Below are positions 1-8,387 of a stretch of 64,000 bases of DNA, in pieces. Under the pieces are notes generated by a model that worked only from the letters and a program-made list of their open reading frames with translations, did no database searches and was not told where the DNA came from. Every line of letters begins with the position of its first letter. The stretch's first letter is position 1. Origin of the DNA: Brevirhabdus pacifica (lineage in GTDB: Bacteria > Pseudomonadota > Alphaproteobacteria > Rhodobacterales > Rhodobacteraceae); contig NZ_PGFI01000013.1 of NCBI RefSeq assembly GCF_002797755.1, positions 248,001 to 312,000 of the forward strand, given 5' to 3'. The position numbers were made by a program, and so were the translations under genes.

Positions 1-320
1 GCGACCGCCGACAGCGGCATCGAGGGGTCCATTTCCGAAAGCGGCACCCATTGGTGGTCGATGCTGCCCAGACGCTGTGCTTCGGCCGCCATGTAGTAGG
101 TGGTGGGCGGGCTGAAAAAGCGAAGGTAAAGCAGCGAGAGCAGAAGCACCGCCAGAACCGCCAGCGCCCCCCGCCCGATCCACCGCAGAATCCGCGCGCG
201 CAGGCCCGGCGTCGCGGCCTTGCCGCCCCGGCCTGATTTCTTCGCCGGGCGCTTGCGCGTCGGGGATTTGCGAGAGGATGTCTGCCGTGCCACGCACCGT
301 TCATCCACCACCGGCGACAT
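1..320 (-). CDS. mtgA: Monofunctional biosynthetic peptidoglycan transglycosylase, N-terminal part (cut by window edge)
   Basis: Only the first ~106 codons are in the window; the gene continues past base 1. The protein starts with a short basic, Ser/Arg/Lys-rich cytoplasmic tail, followed by one hydrophobic segment (about residues 47-62) and then a stretch with WVPL and a serine-methionine-proline run leading into SAVA. This is how the GT51 domain of MtgA begins, just before its catalytic AAED motif, which lies outside the window. MtgA polymerises lipid II into glycan strands at the periplasmic face of the inner membrane. The start at 320 is an ATG; an in-frame ATG at 347 is also possible and neither has a clear Shine-Dalgarno. 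It lies downstream of gltB on the same strand but is separated from it by a terminator. Confidence 0.72.
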   Translation of the reverse strand, partial: MSPVVDERCVARQTSSRKSPTRKRPAKKSGRGGKAATPGLRARILRWIGRGALAVLAVLLLSLLYLRFFSPPTTYYMAAEAQRLGSIDHQWVPLSEMDPSMPLSAV

Positions 321-364
321 CGGGTCAAGGGCGCGCCTTGCGGGCATGCGCCAAAGCGCGGACG

Positions 365-395
365 AAAAAGGCGCGACCCGTTTCGGGGCCGCGCC
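365..395 (-). terminator. Intrinsic terminator after gltB
   Basis: Read on the minus strand, arms 384-395 and 370-379 form a GC-rich stem (one mismatch) followed by five T (complement of 365-369). It lies 37 bases past the gltB stop and before mtgA, so it probably ends the gltD-hydrolase-gltB transcript. Confidence 0.75.
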
Positions 396-431
396 TTGGT
401 CCTTGTTCGGGGCGTCACGCCCCGGCGGGGA

Positions 432-3400
432 TCATTCTGCCGGGATGGCCGTATCCTCTTCCGAAAGGGGATAGGGCAGGCGCGACAGCATCTCCTTGGG
501 ACAGACCTGCAGGAAGTTGTCCCGCTCCAGGTCCCAATGCTGCAACAGATCGGCCGCCTTGACGCTACCCGTCTCCTCGTGGTGGCGACGGACCAGCCCG
601 TGCAACAGTGTCATCCAGTGATCCACCGTGACCGGGCAGGTCACGACCGTCTCGCGGTTGATCATGGTCTCTGCCTTGCCCTCGGGGTCATAAAGGAACG
701 CCATGCCCCCGGTCATGCCCGCGCCGAAGTTGGCGCCGACGCTGCCCAGGATCACGGCGGTGCCGCCGGTCATGTATTCGCACCCGTTGGTGCCACAGCC
801 CTCGATCACGACCTGCGCGCCCGAGTTGCGGACGGCGAAACGCTCACCGGCGCGACCGGCGGCGAAAAGGCAGCCGTCGGTGGCACCGTAAAGCACGGTG
901 TTGCCGATGATCGTGTTCTGCGAGGCCACCAGCGGCGAGGCCATCGGCGGACGCACCACGATGGTGCCCCCCGAGAGGCCCTTGCCGACATAGTCGTTGG
1001 CATCGCCCGACACTTCGATCTTCAGACCGGGCGCCGCAAAGGCCCCCAGCGACTGGCCGGCCGAGCCGTTCAGCTTCACCGTCAGGTGGTCCGGCTGGAG
1101 CGAGTTGCGCATCCCGAACTTTCTGACGATGTGGCTGGAGGTGCGGGTGCCCACCGTGCGCAGTGTGTTCTGCACGGCATATTGCAGCTGCATCTTCTCG
1201 CCATCGTTGAGGAAGCGCGAGGCGTCGTTGACGATCTGCGCGTCCAGCGTGTCGGGCACCGCGTTGCGGGGCTTGTCGCGATCGTAAACGATGTCGGCCG
1301 CGCCATCGACGGTGATCAGCAGCGGGTTCAGGTCCAGATCGTCCAGATGCGCCGAACCACGGCTGACCTGGCTGAGCAGATCGGCCCGGCCCACCACGTC
1401 ATCCAGCGAACGCGCCCCGATCGAGGCCAGGATCTCGCGCACTTCGGTGGCGTAGAAGGTGATCAGGTTGACCACCTTGTCGGCGTTGCCGGTGAACTTG
1501 CCGCGCAGGGCCTCGTCCTGGGTGCAGACGCCCACCGGACAGGTGTTCGACTGGCACTGACGCACCATGATGCAGCCCATCGCGATCAGGGCGGCGGTGC
1601 CGATGCCGAATTCCTCGGCACCCATCATCGCGGCCATGACGATGTCGCGGCCCGTGCGCAGACCGCCATCGGTCCGCAGGGTGACGCGACCGCGCAGGTT
1701 GTTCATCGCCAGAACCTGATGCGCCTCGGTCAGGCCCATTTCCCACGGCAGGCCGACGTATTTGATCGAGGTCGCCGGGCTGGCACCCGTGCCGCCGTTG
1801 TGCCCCGAGATCAGGATCACGTCGGCCTTGGCCTTGGCCACGCCGGCGGCAATCGTGCCAACGCCCGAGCTGGCGACCAGCTTGACCGTCACCTTGCAGC
1901 GCGGGTTGATCTGCTTGAGGTCGTAGATCAGCTGCGCCAGATCCTCGATCGAGTAGATGTCGTGGTGCGGCGGCGGGCTGATCAGCGTGACACCGGGGGT
2001 CGAGTGGCGCAGGCGTGCGATCAGCTCGGTCACCTTCATGCCGGGCAGCTGGCCGCCCTCGCCGGGCTTGGCACCCTGGGCGATCTTGATCTCCAGCTCT
2101 TCGCACTGGTTTAGGTATTCGGCCGTGACGCCGAAACGTCCCGACGCGACCTGCTTGATCTTGGCGCTGGGGTTGTCGCCGTTGGCCTCGGGCACGAAAT
2201 GCGCCGGATCCTCGCCGCCCTCGCCCGAGTCGGACTTGGCGCCGATGCGGTTCATGGCGACGTTCAGGGTCTTGTGCGCCTCGGGCGACAGAGCACCAAG
2301 GGACATGCCCGGCGTCACGAACCGCTTGCGGATCGAGGTGATGCTTTCGACCTCTTCGATGGGGACCGGGGTGCCCATCGGCTTGATCGCCAGCAGATCC
2401 CGCAGGTGGATGGGCGGGTTCGACTGCATCGCCTTGGAATACTGCTTCCACATCTCATAGGAGGCTTTGTTGCACGCCGCCTGAAGCAGGTGCATCGTCT
2501 GGGCTTCCCACGCGTGCTTCTCGCCCGAGCGGCGCAGCTTGTAGAAGCCGCCGATCGGCAGGATGTCGCGTTCGCCGCGCCAGCCAAGGGCGTGGACCTC
2601 TTCCAGCTTGCGCTGGATGCCGCTGACACCGATGCCCGAGATCCGCGACAGCATGCCGGGGAAATATTCGGCGCACATGGCGCGGCTGAGGCCCACGGCC
2701 TCGAAGTTGAGGCCGCCGCGATAGGACGAGATCACCGAGATGCCCATCTTGGACATGATCTTCAGCAGGCCCTGGTCGATGGCGGTGCGGTAGTTTCGGA
2801 CCGCCTCGGTCACGGTGCAGTCCAGCAGGCCCCGCTCGACCCGGTCGGCCAGGCTGTCCTGGGCCAGGTAGGCGTTGACGGTGGTCGCACCGGCACCGAT
2901 CAGCACGGCGAAGTAATGCGGATCGACACATTCGGCCGAGCGCACGTTGATCGAGCAGAAGGTCCGCAGACCCTTGCGCGTCAGCCACGAATGCACCGCG
3001 CTGGTGGCCAGGATCATGGGCATGGCGACACGCTCGGGGCCCTGGTTCTGGTCGGTCAGCACGATATGCGCGGCGCCCGAGGCAACGGCGTCCTCGACCT
3101 CGGCGCGGATGCGGGTCAGACCCTCGCTCAGCGCGGCGGGACCGGCATCGTAGGCGAAGGTACAGTCGATGGTGACGACGGCCTCGCCGAACTGCTCCAG
3201 CAGCGCCTCGAACTTGGCGTTGGACACGAAGGGGCTGTCCAGCGACAGGATTTCGGTCTGACTGCTCGACTCGTCCAGCACGTTCTTGAGGTTACCGAAG
3301 CGGGTCTTGAGGCTCATCACCCGGTATTCGCGCAGGCTGTCGATCGGCGGGTTGGTCACCTGACTGAAGTTCTGGCGGAAGAAATGGCTGAGCGGGCGGT

Positions 3401-4970
3401 ATTTCGACGACAGAACCGCCGAGGGCGTGTCATCGCCCATCGAGGCCACCATCTCCTTGCCGTCCTCGGCCATGGGCGCCAGCACCTGCTCCAGCTCCTC
3501 GACCGAGAAGCCGGCGGCGATCTGACGCTTGCGCAGCTCGCTGCCCGCGTAGATCGGCTTGCCCTGATCCAGGGTGGTCTTGGCCTCGAGGTCGACAATC
3601 CGCTTCACCCAGTCGGCGTAGGGACGGGCGTTGGCCAGCTTGTCCTTGATCTCGGTGTCGTGGAACAGCTTGCCCTCTTTCATGTCGACGGCAATCATCT
3701 GGCCCGGACCCAGCGCGCCCTTTTCCTTCACGCGGGCTTCGTCGATCGGGACCATCCCGGCCTCGGAACCCGCGATGACCAGACCGTCGCCGGTCACGAC
3801 ATAGCGCATCGGGCGCAGGCCGTTGCGGTCAAGGCCGGCACAGACCCAGCGGCCATCGGTCATGGCCAGGGCGGCGGGGCCGTCCCAGGGTTCCATCACC
3901 GAGTTGCAATAGGAATACATGTCCCGCCACGCCTGCGGCAGGTCGCGGGCCTGCTTGGACCAGCTTTCGGGCACCAGCATGGTCTTGGCCATGGGCGCGT
4001 TGCGCCCGGCGCGGACCAGCACCTCGAACACCGAATCCAGCGCGGCCGAGTCGGACGATCCGGCGGCGACGATCGGTTTGATGTCCTCGGCCATGTCGCC
4101 GAAGTAGTTCGACGCCATGCGGATTTCGTGGGACTTCATCCAGTTGACGTTGCCCTTGAGGGTGTTGATCTCGCCGTTGTGGGCCAGCATGCGGAAGGGC
4201 TGTGCCAGCCACCACTGGGGGAAGGTGTTGGTGGAATAACGCTGGTGATAGATGGCAAAGGCGCTTTCGAAACGCTCGTCCATCAGGTCCGGATAGAACT
4301 CCGCGACCTGTTCGGCCAGCATCATGCCCTTGTAGATGATCGACCGGCACGACAGCGACGCCAGGTAGAGGGTCGGCACCTGGGCGGCCGCGGCGGCCTT
4401 CTCGATACGGCGGCGGATGACGTAAAGCTCGCGCTCGAACGTCTCTTCGTCGACACCCTTGGAGTTCGAGATCAGGATCTGCTCGATCTCGGGGCGGGTG
4501 GCGTTGGCCTTTTCGCCCAGACAGTCGATGTTCACCGGCACATGGCGCCAGCCGTAGATGTAGTAGCCCATGCGCAGAACTTCGGATTCCACGATGGTCC
4601 GGCAGATTTCCTGTGCACCGAAATTGGTGCGCGGCAGGAAGACCTGGCCAACGGCGATCTGGTGATTCTTGTTGGGCTTGTGGCCGGTGCGCTCGATCTG
4701 GTCGTAGAAGAACTCGACCGGGATCTGGACGTGGATGCCGGCGCCGTCGCCGGTCTTTCCGTCTGCATCGACCGCGCCGCGGTGCCAGATCGCCTTGAGT
4801 GCGGCGATCCCGTTTTCGACCACGGCGCGGGACTTGCTTCCATCCACCGAGACGACAAGACCGACGCCGCAGGAGGCGTGCTCGCTTTCCTCGTGGTAGA
4901 GGCTGTTTTCCGCCATGAACTTGCGCTTGGCCTCTTCGGCCGCGACCCAGGCGTCATCAAATTTGGTCAT
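432..4970 (-). CDS. gltB: Glutamate synthase (NADPH) large subunit
   Basis: This 1512-residue protein has the full length and order of the GltB alpha chain. A short propeptide precedes the nucleophile Cys34 (motif SCGVG) of the class II glutaminase domain. The central FMN-binding synthase half follows, with the cysteine cluster CIMVRQCQSNTCPVGVC that ligates the 3Fe-4S centre, and then the C-terminal glycine-rich beta-helix domain. It hydrolyses glutamine, channels the ammonia and makes two glutamates from 2-oxoglutarate with electrons supplied through GltD. The start has a good Shine-Dalgarno (GAGGAGA). It is the third gene of a gltD-hydrolase-gltB set; GltB and GltD are usually adjacent, so the intervening gene is unusual. 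Confidence 0.97.
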   Translation of the reverse strand: MTKFDDAWVAAEEAKRKFMAENSLYHEESEHASCGVGLVVSVDGSKSRAVVENGIAALKAIWHRGAVDADGKTGDGAGIHVQIPVEFFYDQIERTGHKPNKNHQIAVGQVFLPRTNFGAQEICRTIVESEVLRMGYYIYGWRHVPVNIDCLGEKANATRPEIEQILISNSKGVDEETFERELYVIRRRIEKAAAAAQVPTLYLASLSCRSIIYKGMMLAEQVAEFYPDLMDERFESAFAIYHQRYSTNTFPQWWLAQPFRMLAHNGEINTLKGNVNWMKSHEIRMASNYFGDMAEDIKPIVAAGSSDSAALDSVFEVLVRAGRNAPMAKTMLVPESWSKQARDLPQAWRDMYSYCNSVMEPWDGPAALAMTDGRWVCAGLDRNGLRPMRYVVTGDGLVIAGSEAGMVPIDEARVKEKGALGPGQMIAVDMKEGKLFHDTEIKDKLANARPYADWVKRIVDLEAKTTLDQGKPIYAGSELRKRQIAAGFSVEELEQVLAPMAEDGKEMVASMGDDTPSAVLSSKYRPLSHFFRQNFSQVTNPPIDSLREYRVMSLKTRFGNLKNVLDESSSQTEILSLDSPFVSNAKFEALLEQFGEAVVTIDCTFAYDAGPAALSEGLTRIRAEVEDAVASGAAHIVLTDQNQGPERVAMPMILATSAVHSWLTRKGLRTFCSINVRSAECVDPHYFAVLIGAGATTVNAYLAQDSLADRVERGLLDCTVTEAVRNYRTAIDQGLLKIMSKMGISVISSYRGGLNFEAVGLSRAMCAEYFPGMLSRISGIGVSGIQRKLEEVHALGWRGERDILPIGGFYKLRRSGEKHAWEAQTMHLLQAACNKASYEMWKQYSKAMQSNPPIHLRDLLAIKPMGTPVPIEEVESITSIRKRFVTPGMSLGALSPEAHKTLNVAMNRIGAKSDSGEGGEDPAHFVPEANGDNPSAKIKQVASGRFGVTAEYLNQCEELEIKIAQGAKPGEGGQLPGMKVTELIARLRHSTPGVTLISPPPHHDIYSIEDLAQLIYDLKQINPRCKVTVKLVASSGVGTIAAGVAKAKADVILISGHNGGTGASPATSIKYVGLPWEMGLTEAHQVLAMNNLRGRVTLRTDGGLRTGRDIVMAAMMGAEEFGIGTAALIAMGCIMVRQCQSNTCPVGVCTQDEALRGKFTGNADKVVNLITFYATEVREILASIGARSLDDVVGRADLLSQVSRGSAHLDDLDLNPLLITVDGAADIVYDRDKPRNAVPDTLDAQIVNDASRFLNDGEKMQLQYAVQNTLRTVGTRTSSHIVRKFGMRNSLQPDHLTVKLNGSAGQSLGAFAAPGLKIEVSGDANDYVGKGLSGGTIVVRPPMASPLVASQNTIIGNTVLYGATDGCLFAAGRAGERFAVRNSGAQVVIEGCGTNGCEYMTGGTAVILGSVGANFGAGMTGGMAFLYDPEGKAETMINRETVVTCPVTVDHWMTLLHGLVRRHHEETGSVKAADLLQHWDLERDNFLQVCPKEMLSRLPYPLSEEDTAIPAE

Positions 4971-5033
4971 GAAGGATCTCCTCGCTGGCCCAGTCGGCCC
5001 CGTGCGTTACGGGCCGCGAGAACGACCCGTTAT

Positions 5034-5807
5034 CTAGAACATGTGAGCAGGCGGATAGGCGCAGGCGCCCTCGCGTCCCATGACGACGGTGCGCTTCTCG
5101 GCGCCCATCTCGCTCATCGTTTCGGCAACCTTGTCGGTCGCCAGCCCGAAGCAATCGTTGACCAGCGGCGCAAGCGTGCCCTGCCGGCGCAGCCGGTAGG
5201 CCAGGCTCTCGTCGCTTTTCGGCATCACGAAGTGGTGCAGGTTGGGACGGATCGGAAACAGGTCGCACTGCATTGCCTCGTCCGGCGTGTCGCCGTGGAA
5301 GGCATAGAACTGTGTCTGCGCCACCAGGCGCCGCCCAAGCGAGCGGACGCGATAGCGGTGAATCTGCGCGCGATACTCCAGCCAACGCTCCTCTTCCGGG
5401 GCGAAATGCGGGTGCACCGAGAACTGCGGCGAGAAGGCGACAGCCGCCTTTAGCGGATAGCAGGAGGCCAGCGCCATGGCGCTGAAGCCGCCCATGGAAT
5501 TGCCGATCGACACGACCTCGGTCGCCCGCATCTCGTAGGCGGTGTAGGTGACGTGCTTGATCACGCTGTCCAGAAAGCCCGGCGTGTTGAGCCAGGTGCG
5601 CTTGGGATCGGCGACGAAGATCGCGGAATCGAACCCCTCGCGGGTGGCGACCTGAGCAAACTCCACCTTCGGCGCCGTCTCTGGCGTTCCCAGACCCGAG
5701 AAGCAGACGACCAGCCGGCGACTGCGGCCGTGGTGCCGCCACATGCGGATGGTCTCGGAATCCTCGATCGTCTCGATGGTGACCGGATGTTTGATAGCTG
5801 TACTCAT
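5034..5807 (-). CDS. Alpha/beta-hydrolase fold protein between gltD and gltB
   Basis: This 257-residue protein has no signal peptide. It carries a nucleophile elbow GNSMGG with Ser104, and plausible acid and base partners in FHGDTPDE (Asp173) and LHHF (His191/His192), so an intact Ser-Asp-His triad is likely. The substrate cannot be read from the sequence. It is on the same strand as gltD and gltB, 99 bases after gltD and 63 bases before gltB, and so is probably co-transcribed. It resembles short hydrolases I associate with polysaccharide loci rather than with nitrogen metabolism, so it could be an insertion into the glt operon. A 10-bp palindrome (5831-5840) lies just upstream of its start. 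Assignment to the fold is secure; function is unknown. Confidence 0.8.
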   Translation of the reverse strand: MSTAIKHPVTIETIEDSETIRMWRHHGRSRRLVVCFSGLGTPETAPKVEFAQVATREGFDSAIFVADPKRTWLNTPGFLDSVIKHVTYTAYEMRATEVVSIGNSMGGFSAMALASCYPLKAAVAFSPQFSVHPHFAPEEERWLEYRAQIHRYRVRSLGRRLVAQTQFYAFHGDTPDEAMQCDLFPIRPNLHHFVMPKSDESLAYRLRRQGTLAPLVNDCFGLATDKVAETMSEMGAEKRTVVMGREGACAYPPAHMF

Positions 5808-5830
5808 GGTCGATACCCCTTACCTGATGC

Positions 5831-5840
5831 GCACATGTGC
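5831..5840. repeat. Perfect 10-bp palindrome GCACATGTGC upstream of the hydrolase gene
   Basis: The palindrome is flanked by near-complementary GATG and ATC, so the symmetry extends imperfectly over about 18 bases. It is in the 99-base gap between gltD and the hydrolase gene. It could be a protein site or a small mRNA hairpin, or chance. Confidence 0.35.
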
Positions 5841-5906
5841 ATCTGGAATCAGAAGTATCGGGCAAATGTGAACCAAATTTGCCGAGATGCGGGCAAGGGC
5901 GGGACA

Positions 5907-7340
5907 TTACTCTGCCGCCACCACTTCGCGGCTGGCAAATTCCGCGATGATCGCATCGGCGGCTTCGCGGCCGTCACGGATCGCCCAGACAACCAGGCTT
6001 GCACCGCGAACGATGTCGCCCACGGCGTAAACGCCCGGCATTGCGGTCTGGTGGGTGCGGAAATCGGCCTTCACCGTGCCCCAGCGCGTCACTTCAAGTT
6101 CCGGCTGGCTCCAAAGGGTCGGCAGGTCCTCGGGCTCGAAGCCCAGTGCCTTGATGACCAGATCGGCCTCCTCGACATAGTCGGCTCCTTCGATCACCTC
6201 GGGCATCTGGCGGCCGGTGGCGTCGGGCGCGCCAAGGCGCATCCGCGAAACCATCACCCCCTCGACCGTGTCGCCGGTGAAACCCTTGGGGGCCGAAAGC
6301 CAGACGAACTCGACGCCCTCTTCCTCGGCATTGGCAACCTCGCGCTGGGAGCCGGGCATGTTGGCCCGGTCGCGGCGATAAAGGCAGCGGACGCTTTCGG
6401 CGCCCTGGCGGATCGCCGTGCGCACGCAGTCCATCGCCGTGTCGCCGCCGCCGATGACGACAACGCGCTTGCCCTTGGCGTTCAGCTCGCCCGACTCGTA
6501 CTCGGGGACAGTGTCGCCCATGTTCTGACGGTTCGAGGCAGTCAGGTAGTCCAGCGCCCGGACGATGCCCTGGGCACCGATGCCCGGCGCCTGAAGATCG
6601 CGCGACTTGTAGACGCCCGTCGCGATGACCACGGCGTCATGAGCCTCGCGGATCTCGTCAAACCCGATGTCCTCGCCGACATTGCAATCCAGACGGAAGG
6701 TGACACCGCCCTGCTCAAGCTGATCGATGCGGCGCATGACCACGTCCTTCTCCAGCTTGAAGCCGGGAATGCCGTAGGTCAGCAGGCCGCCCGCGCGGTC
6801 ATAGCGGTCGTAGACGGTGACCTGGATCCCCTGCTGGCGCAGCATGTCCGCCGCCGCGAGACCCCCGGGGCCGGCACCGATGATGCCGACGCTTTCCGAA
6901 CGCTCCTGCCGGGGTGCGGCGGGGGTGACCCAGCCTTCTTCCCAGGCGGTGTCGGTGATGTATTTCTCGACCGAGCCGATCGTGACGGTCCCGTGGCCCG
7001 ACTGTTCGATCACGCAATTGCCCTCGCACAGGCGGTCCTGGGGGCAGATGCGGCCGCAGATCTCGGGGAAGGTGTTGGTGGCTTGGCTGACCTCGTAGGC
7101 CTCGCGCAGGCGGCCTTCGGCGGTCAGGCGCAGCCAGTCGGGGATGTTGTTGTGAAGCGGGCAATGGGACTGGCAATAGGGCACGCCACACTGGGAACAG
7201 CGGCTCGACTGCTCGGCCGCCTTCGCGTCGGCGAACTCGGCATAGATCTCGTCGAAATCCCGCGACCGAAGGTCGGGCGGGCGCTTTTCAGGCATATCCC
7301 GCTCAATGTTCACGAATTTGAGCATGGGCTGTTTTGCCAT
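5907..7340 (-). CDS. gltD: Glutamate synthase (NADPH) small subunit
   Basis: At 477 residues this is the usual size. The N-terminal domain carries two cysteine clusters (Cys48, 51, 56, 60 and Cys95, 99, 105, 109) that hold the 4Fe-4S centres linking the subunits. Next comes the FAD-binding GAGPGG loop (155-160), then a second dinucleotide fold with VVVIGGGDTAMDC for NADPH. It oxidises NADPH and passes electrons to GltB. It is the first gene of its transcription unit: the next gene upstream (uppP) is divergent, and a plausible sigma-70 promoter (7433-7462) and a perfect dyad (7484-7504) lie in the gap. The start is ATG with a GGAGG Shine-Dalgarno. Confidence 0.97.
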   Translation of the reverse strand: MAKQPMLKFVNIERDMPEKRPPDLRSRDFDEIYAEFADAKAAEQSSRCSQCGVPYCQSHCPLHNNIPDWLRLTAEGRLREAYEVSQATNTFPEICGRICPQDRLCEGNCVIEQSGHGTVTIGSVEKYITDTAWEEGWVTPAAPRQERSESVGIIGAGPGGLAAADMLRQQGIQVTVYDRYDRAGGLLTYGIPGFKLEKDVVMRRIDQLEQGGVTFRLDCNVGEDIGFDEIREAHDAVVIATGVYKSRDLQAPGIGAQGIVRALDYLTASNRQNMGDTVPEYESGELNAKGKRVVVIGGGDTAMDCVRTAIRQGAESVRCLYRRDRANMPGSQREVANAEEEGVEFVWLSAPKGFTGDTVEGVMVSRMRLGAPDATGRQMPEVIEGADYVEEADLVIKALGFEPEDLPTLWSQPELEVTRWGTVKADFRTHQTAMPGVYAVGDIVRGASLVVWAIRDGREAADAIIAEFASREVVAAE

Positions 7341-7432
7341 ATGAGATTCCTCCGGGAATGCGAGTCATGTTCGAGAGCGCGCACCTATACCTCTTCCTTG
7401 AATCAAAGAAAAGGCAAATGTGCTGACCTATT

Positions 7433-7462
7433 ATTATCGCTCGGCGGCTTTTTGGCATGCAA
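7433..7462 (-). promoter_or_regulatory. Candidate sigma-70 promoter of gltD
   Basis: On the minus strand TTGCAT (7462-7457) and GATAAT (7438-7433) are separated by 18 bases; GATAAT matches five of six consensus positions. Transcription would start near 7426, giving a leader of about 86 bases. Confidence 0.45.
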
Positions 7463-7483
7463 TTTCGTCGCAGGGTGAAATTT

Positions 7484-7504
7484 TAGGTAAGCATGAGTTA
7501 CCTA
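7484..7504. promoter_or_regulatory. Perfect inverted repeat TAGGTAA-N7-TTACCTA, candidate operator
   Basis: Both 7-bp arms match exactly around a 7-base spacer. Its centre (7494) is about 68 bases upstream of the predicted gltD start site, where LysR-type and other activators usually bind; it is also 75 bases upstream of uppP. The regulator is unknown. Confidence 0.5.
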
Positions 7505-7568
7505 TTAATGGCCTTTCCCTTCAAACACGTGGCGATAGGGTCGGCACAACGAATCACAGGCAGATCTC

Positions 7569-8372
7569 ATGACGCTATTTCACCTGTTTCTGGTCGCTGT
7601 CATCCAGGGCCTTACCGAATTCCTCCCGATCTCATCTTCCGGCCACCTGATCCTCCTGCCCGAGCTGACGCGCCTTGCGGACCAGGGCCAAGGCGTGGAC
7701 GTCGCGGTGCATGTCGGCACGCTGCTGGCAGTCATCCTCTACTTCCGCGCGGATGTGGCCCTGGCCGCGCGCGGCATTCCCGATCTTCTGCGCGGGCGCA
7801 TCGACAGCCCCGGCGGGCGGTTGGCTTTTCTGCTGCTGATCGCGACCCTGCCGGTGATCGTGATCGGGCTGGCCTTCAAGGTAACGGGGCTGGACGACGC
7901 CCTGCGCTCGGTCGCGGTGATCGGCTGGACGATGCTGATTTTCGGGATCGTGCTTTATGTCGTCGACCAGCGCGGCGCGACCACCCGCGAAACCGCCGAC
8001 TGGACCCGGCGCGACGCGCTGACCATGGGTCTTTGGCAGGCGGTGGCGCTGATCCCCGGCACCTCGCGCTCGGGCATCACCATCTCGGCGGCCCGCTACC
8101 TGGGATATGCCCGCGAGGATGCGGCGCGCCTGTCGATGCTGATGTCGATCCCCACGATCATCGCCTCGGGCGTGCTGGTGGGGGCGGACGCCGCGATGAA
8201 CGCCGACGCGCAAATGTGGCACGACGCCGGCATTGGCGCGATCTTCGCCTTCGTCTCGGCACTGCTGGCGTTGACGCTGATGATGCGGCTGCTCCGCTCG
8301 GTCAGCTTCACGCCATACGTGATATACCGCGTCGTCCTGGGCGTGCTGCTGCTGGTCTACGCCTACAGCTAG
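7569..8372 (+). CDS. uppP: Undecaprenyl-diphosphatase
   Basis: This 267-residue polytopic membrane protein belongs to the BacA/UppP family. The first signature, QGLTEFLPISSSGH, is near residues 13-26 and the second, PGTSRSG, is at 163-169; both contain the conserved catalytic and phosphate-binding residues. It dephosphorylates undecaprenyl diphosphate so the lipid carrier can be reused for peptidoglycan and surface polysaccharide. The polysaccharide genes further along the window depend on the same carrier pool if their product is lipid-linked. Its stop lies 15 bases from the convergent stop of the next gene, with no clear intrinsic terminator between them. Confidence 0.96.
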   Translation: MTLFHLFLVAVIQGLTEFLPISSSGHLILLPELTRLADQGQGVDVAVHVGTLLAVILYFRADVALAARGIPDLLRGRIDSPGGRLAFLLLIATLPVIVIGLAFKVTGLDDALRSVAVIGWTMLIFGIVLYVVDQRGATTRETADWTRRDALTMGLWQAVALIPGTSRSGITISAARYLGYAREDAARLSMLMSIPTIIASGVLVGADAAMNADAQMWHDAGIGAIFAFVSALLALTLMMRLLRSVSFTPYVIYRVVLGVLLLVYAYS

Positions 8373-8387
8373 CAGGCCCGGGCCGGC

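Noticed and set aside
396-5453. Long plus-strand open frames opposite gltB and the hydrolase gene (up to 1084 codons)
   Set aside because: They mirror the real minus-strand genes in GC-rich DNA, are rich in His/Arg/Gly/Asp, have no family motifs and no ribosome binding sites. gltB is certain on the other strand.
8371-8387. GGCCCGGGCC palindrome between uppP and the NDUFA9-like gene
   Set aside because: The palindrome has no T-run on either side and is a plain GC-rich junction between convergent genes, so I did not call it a terminator.
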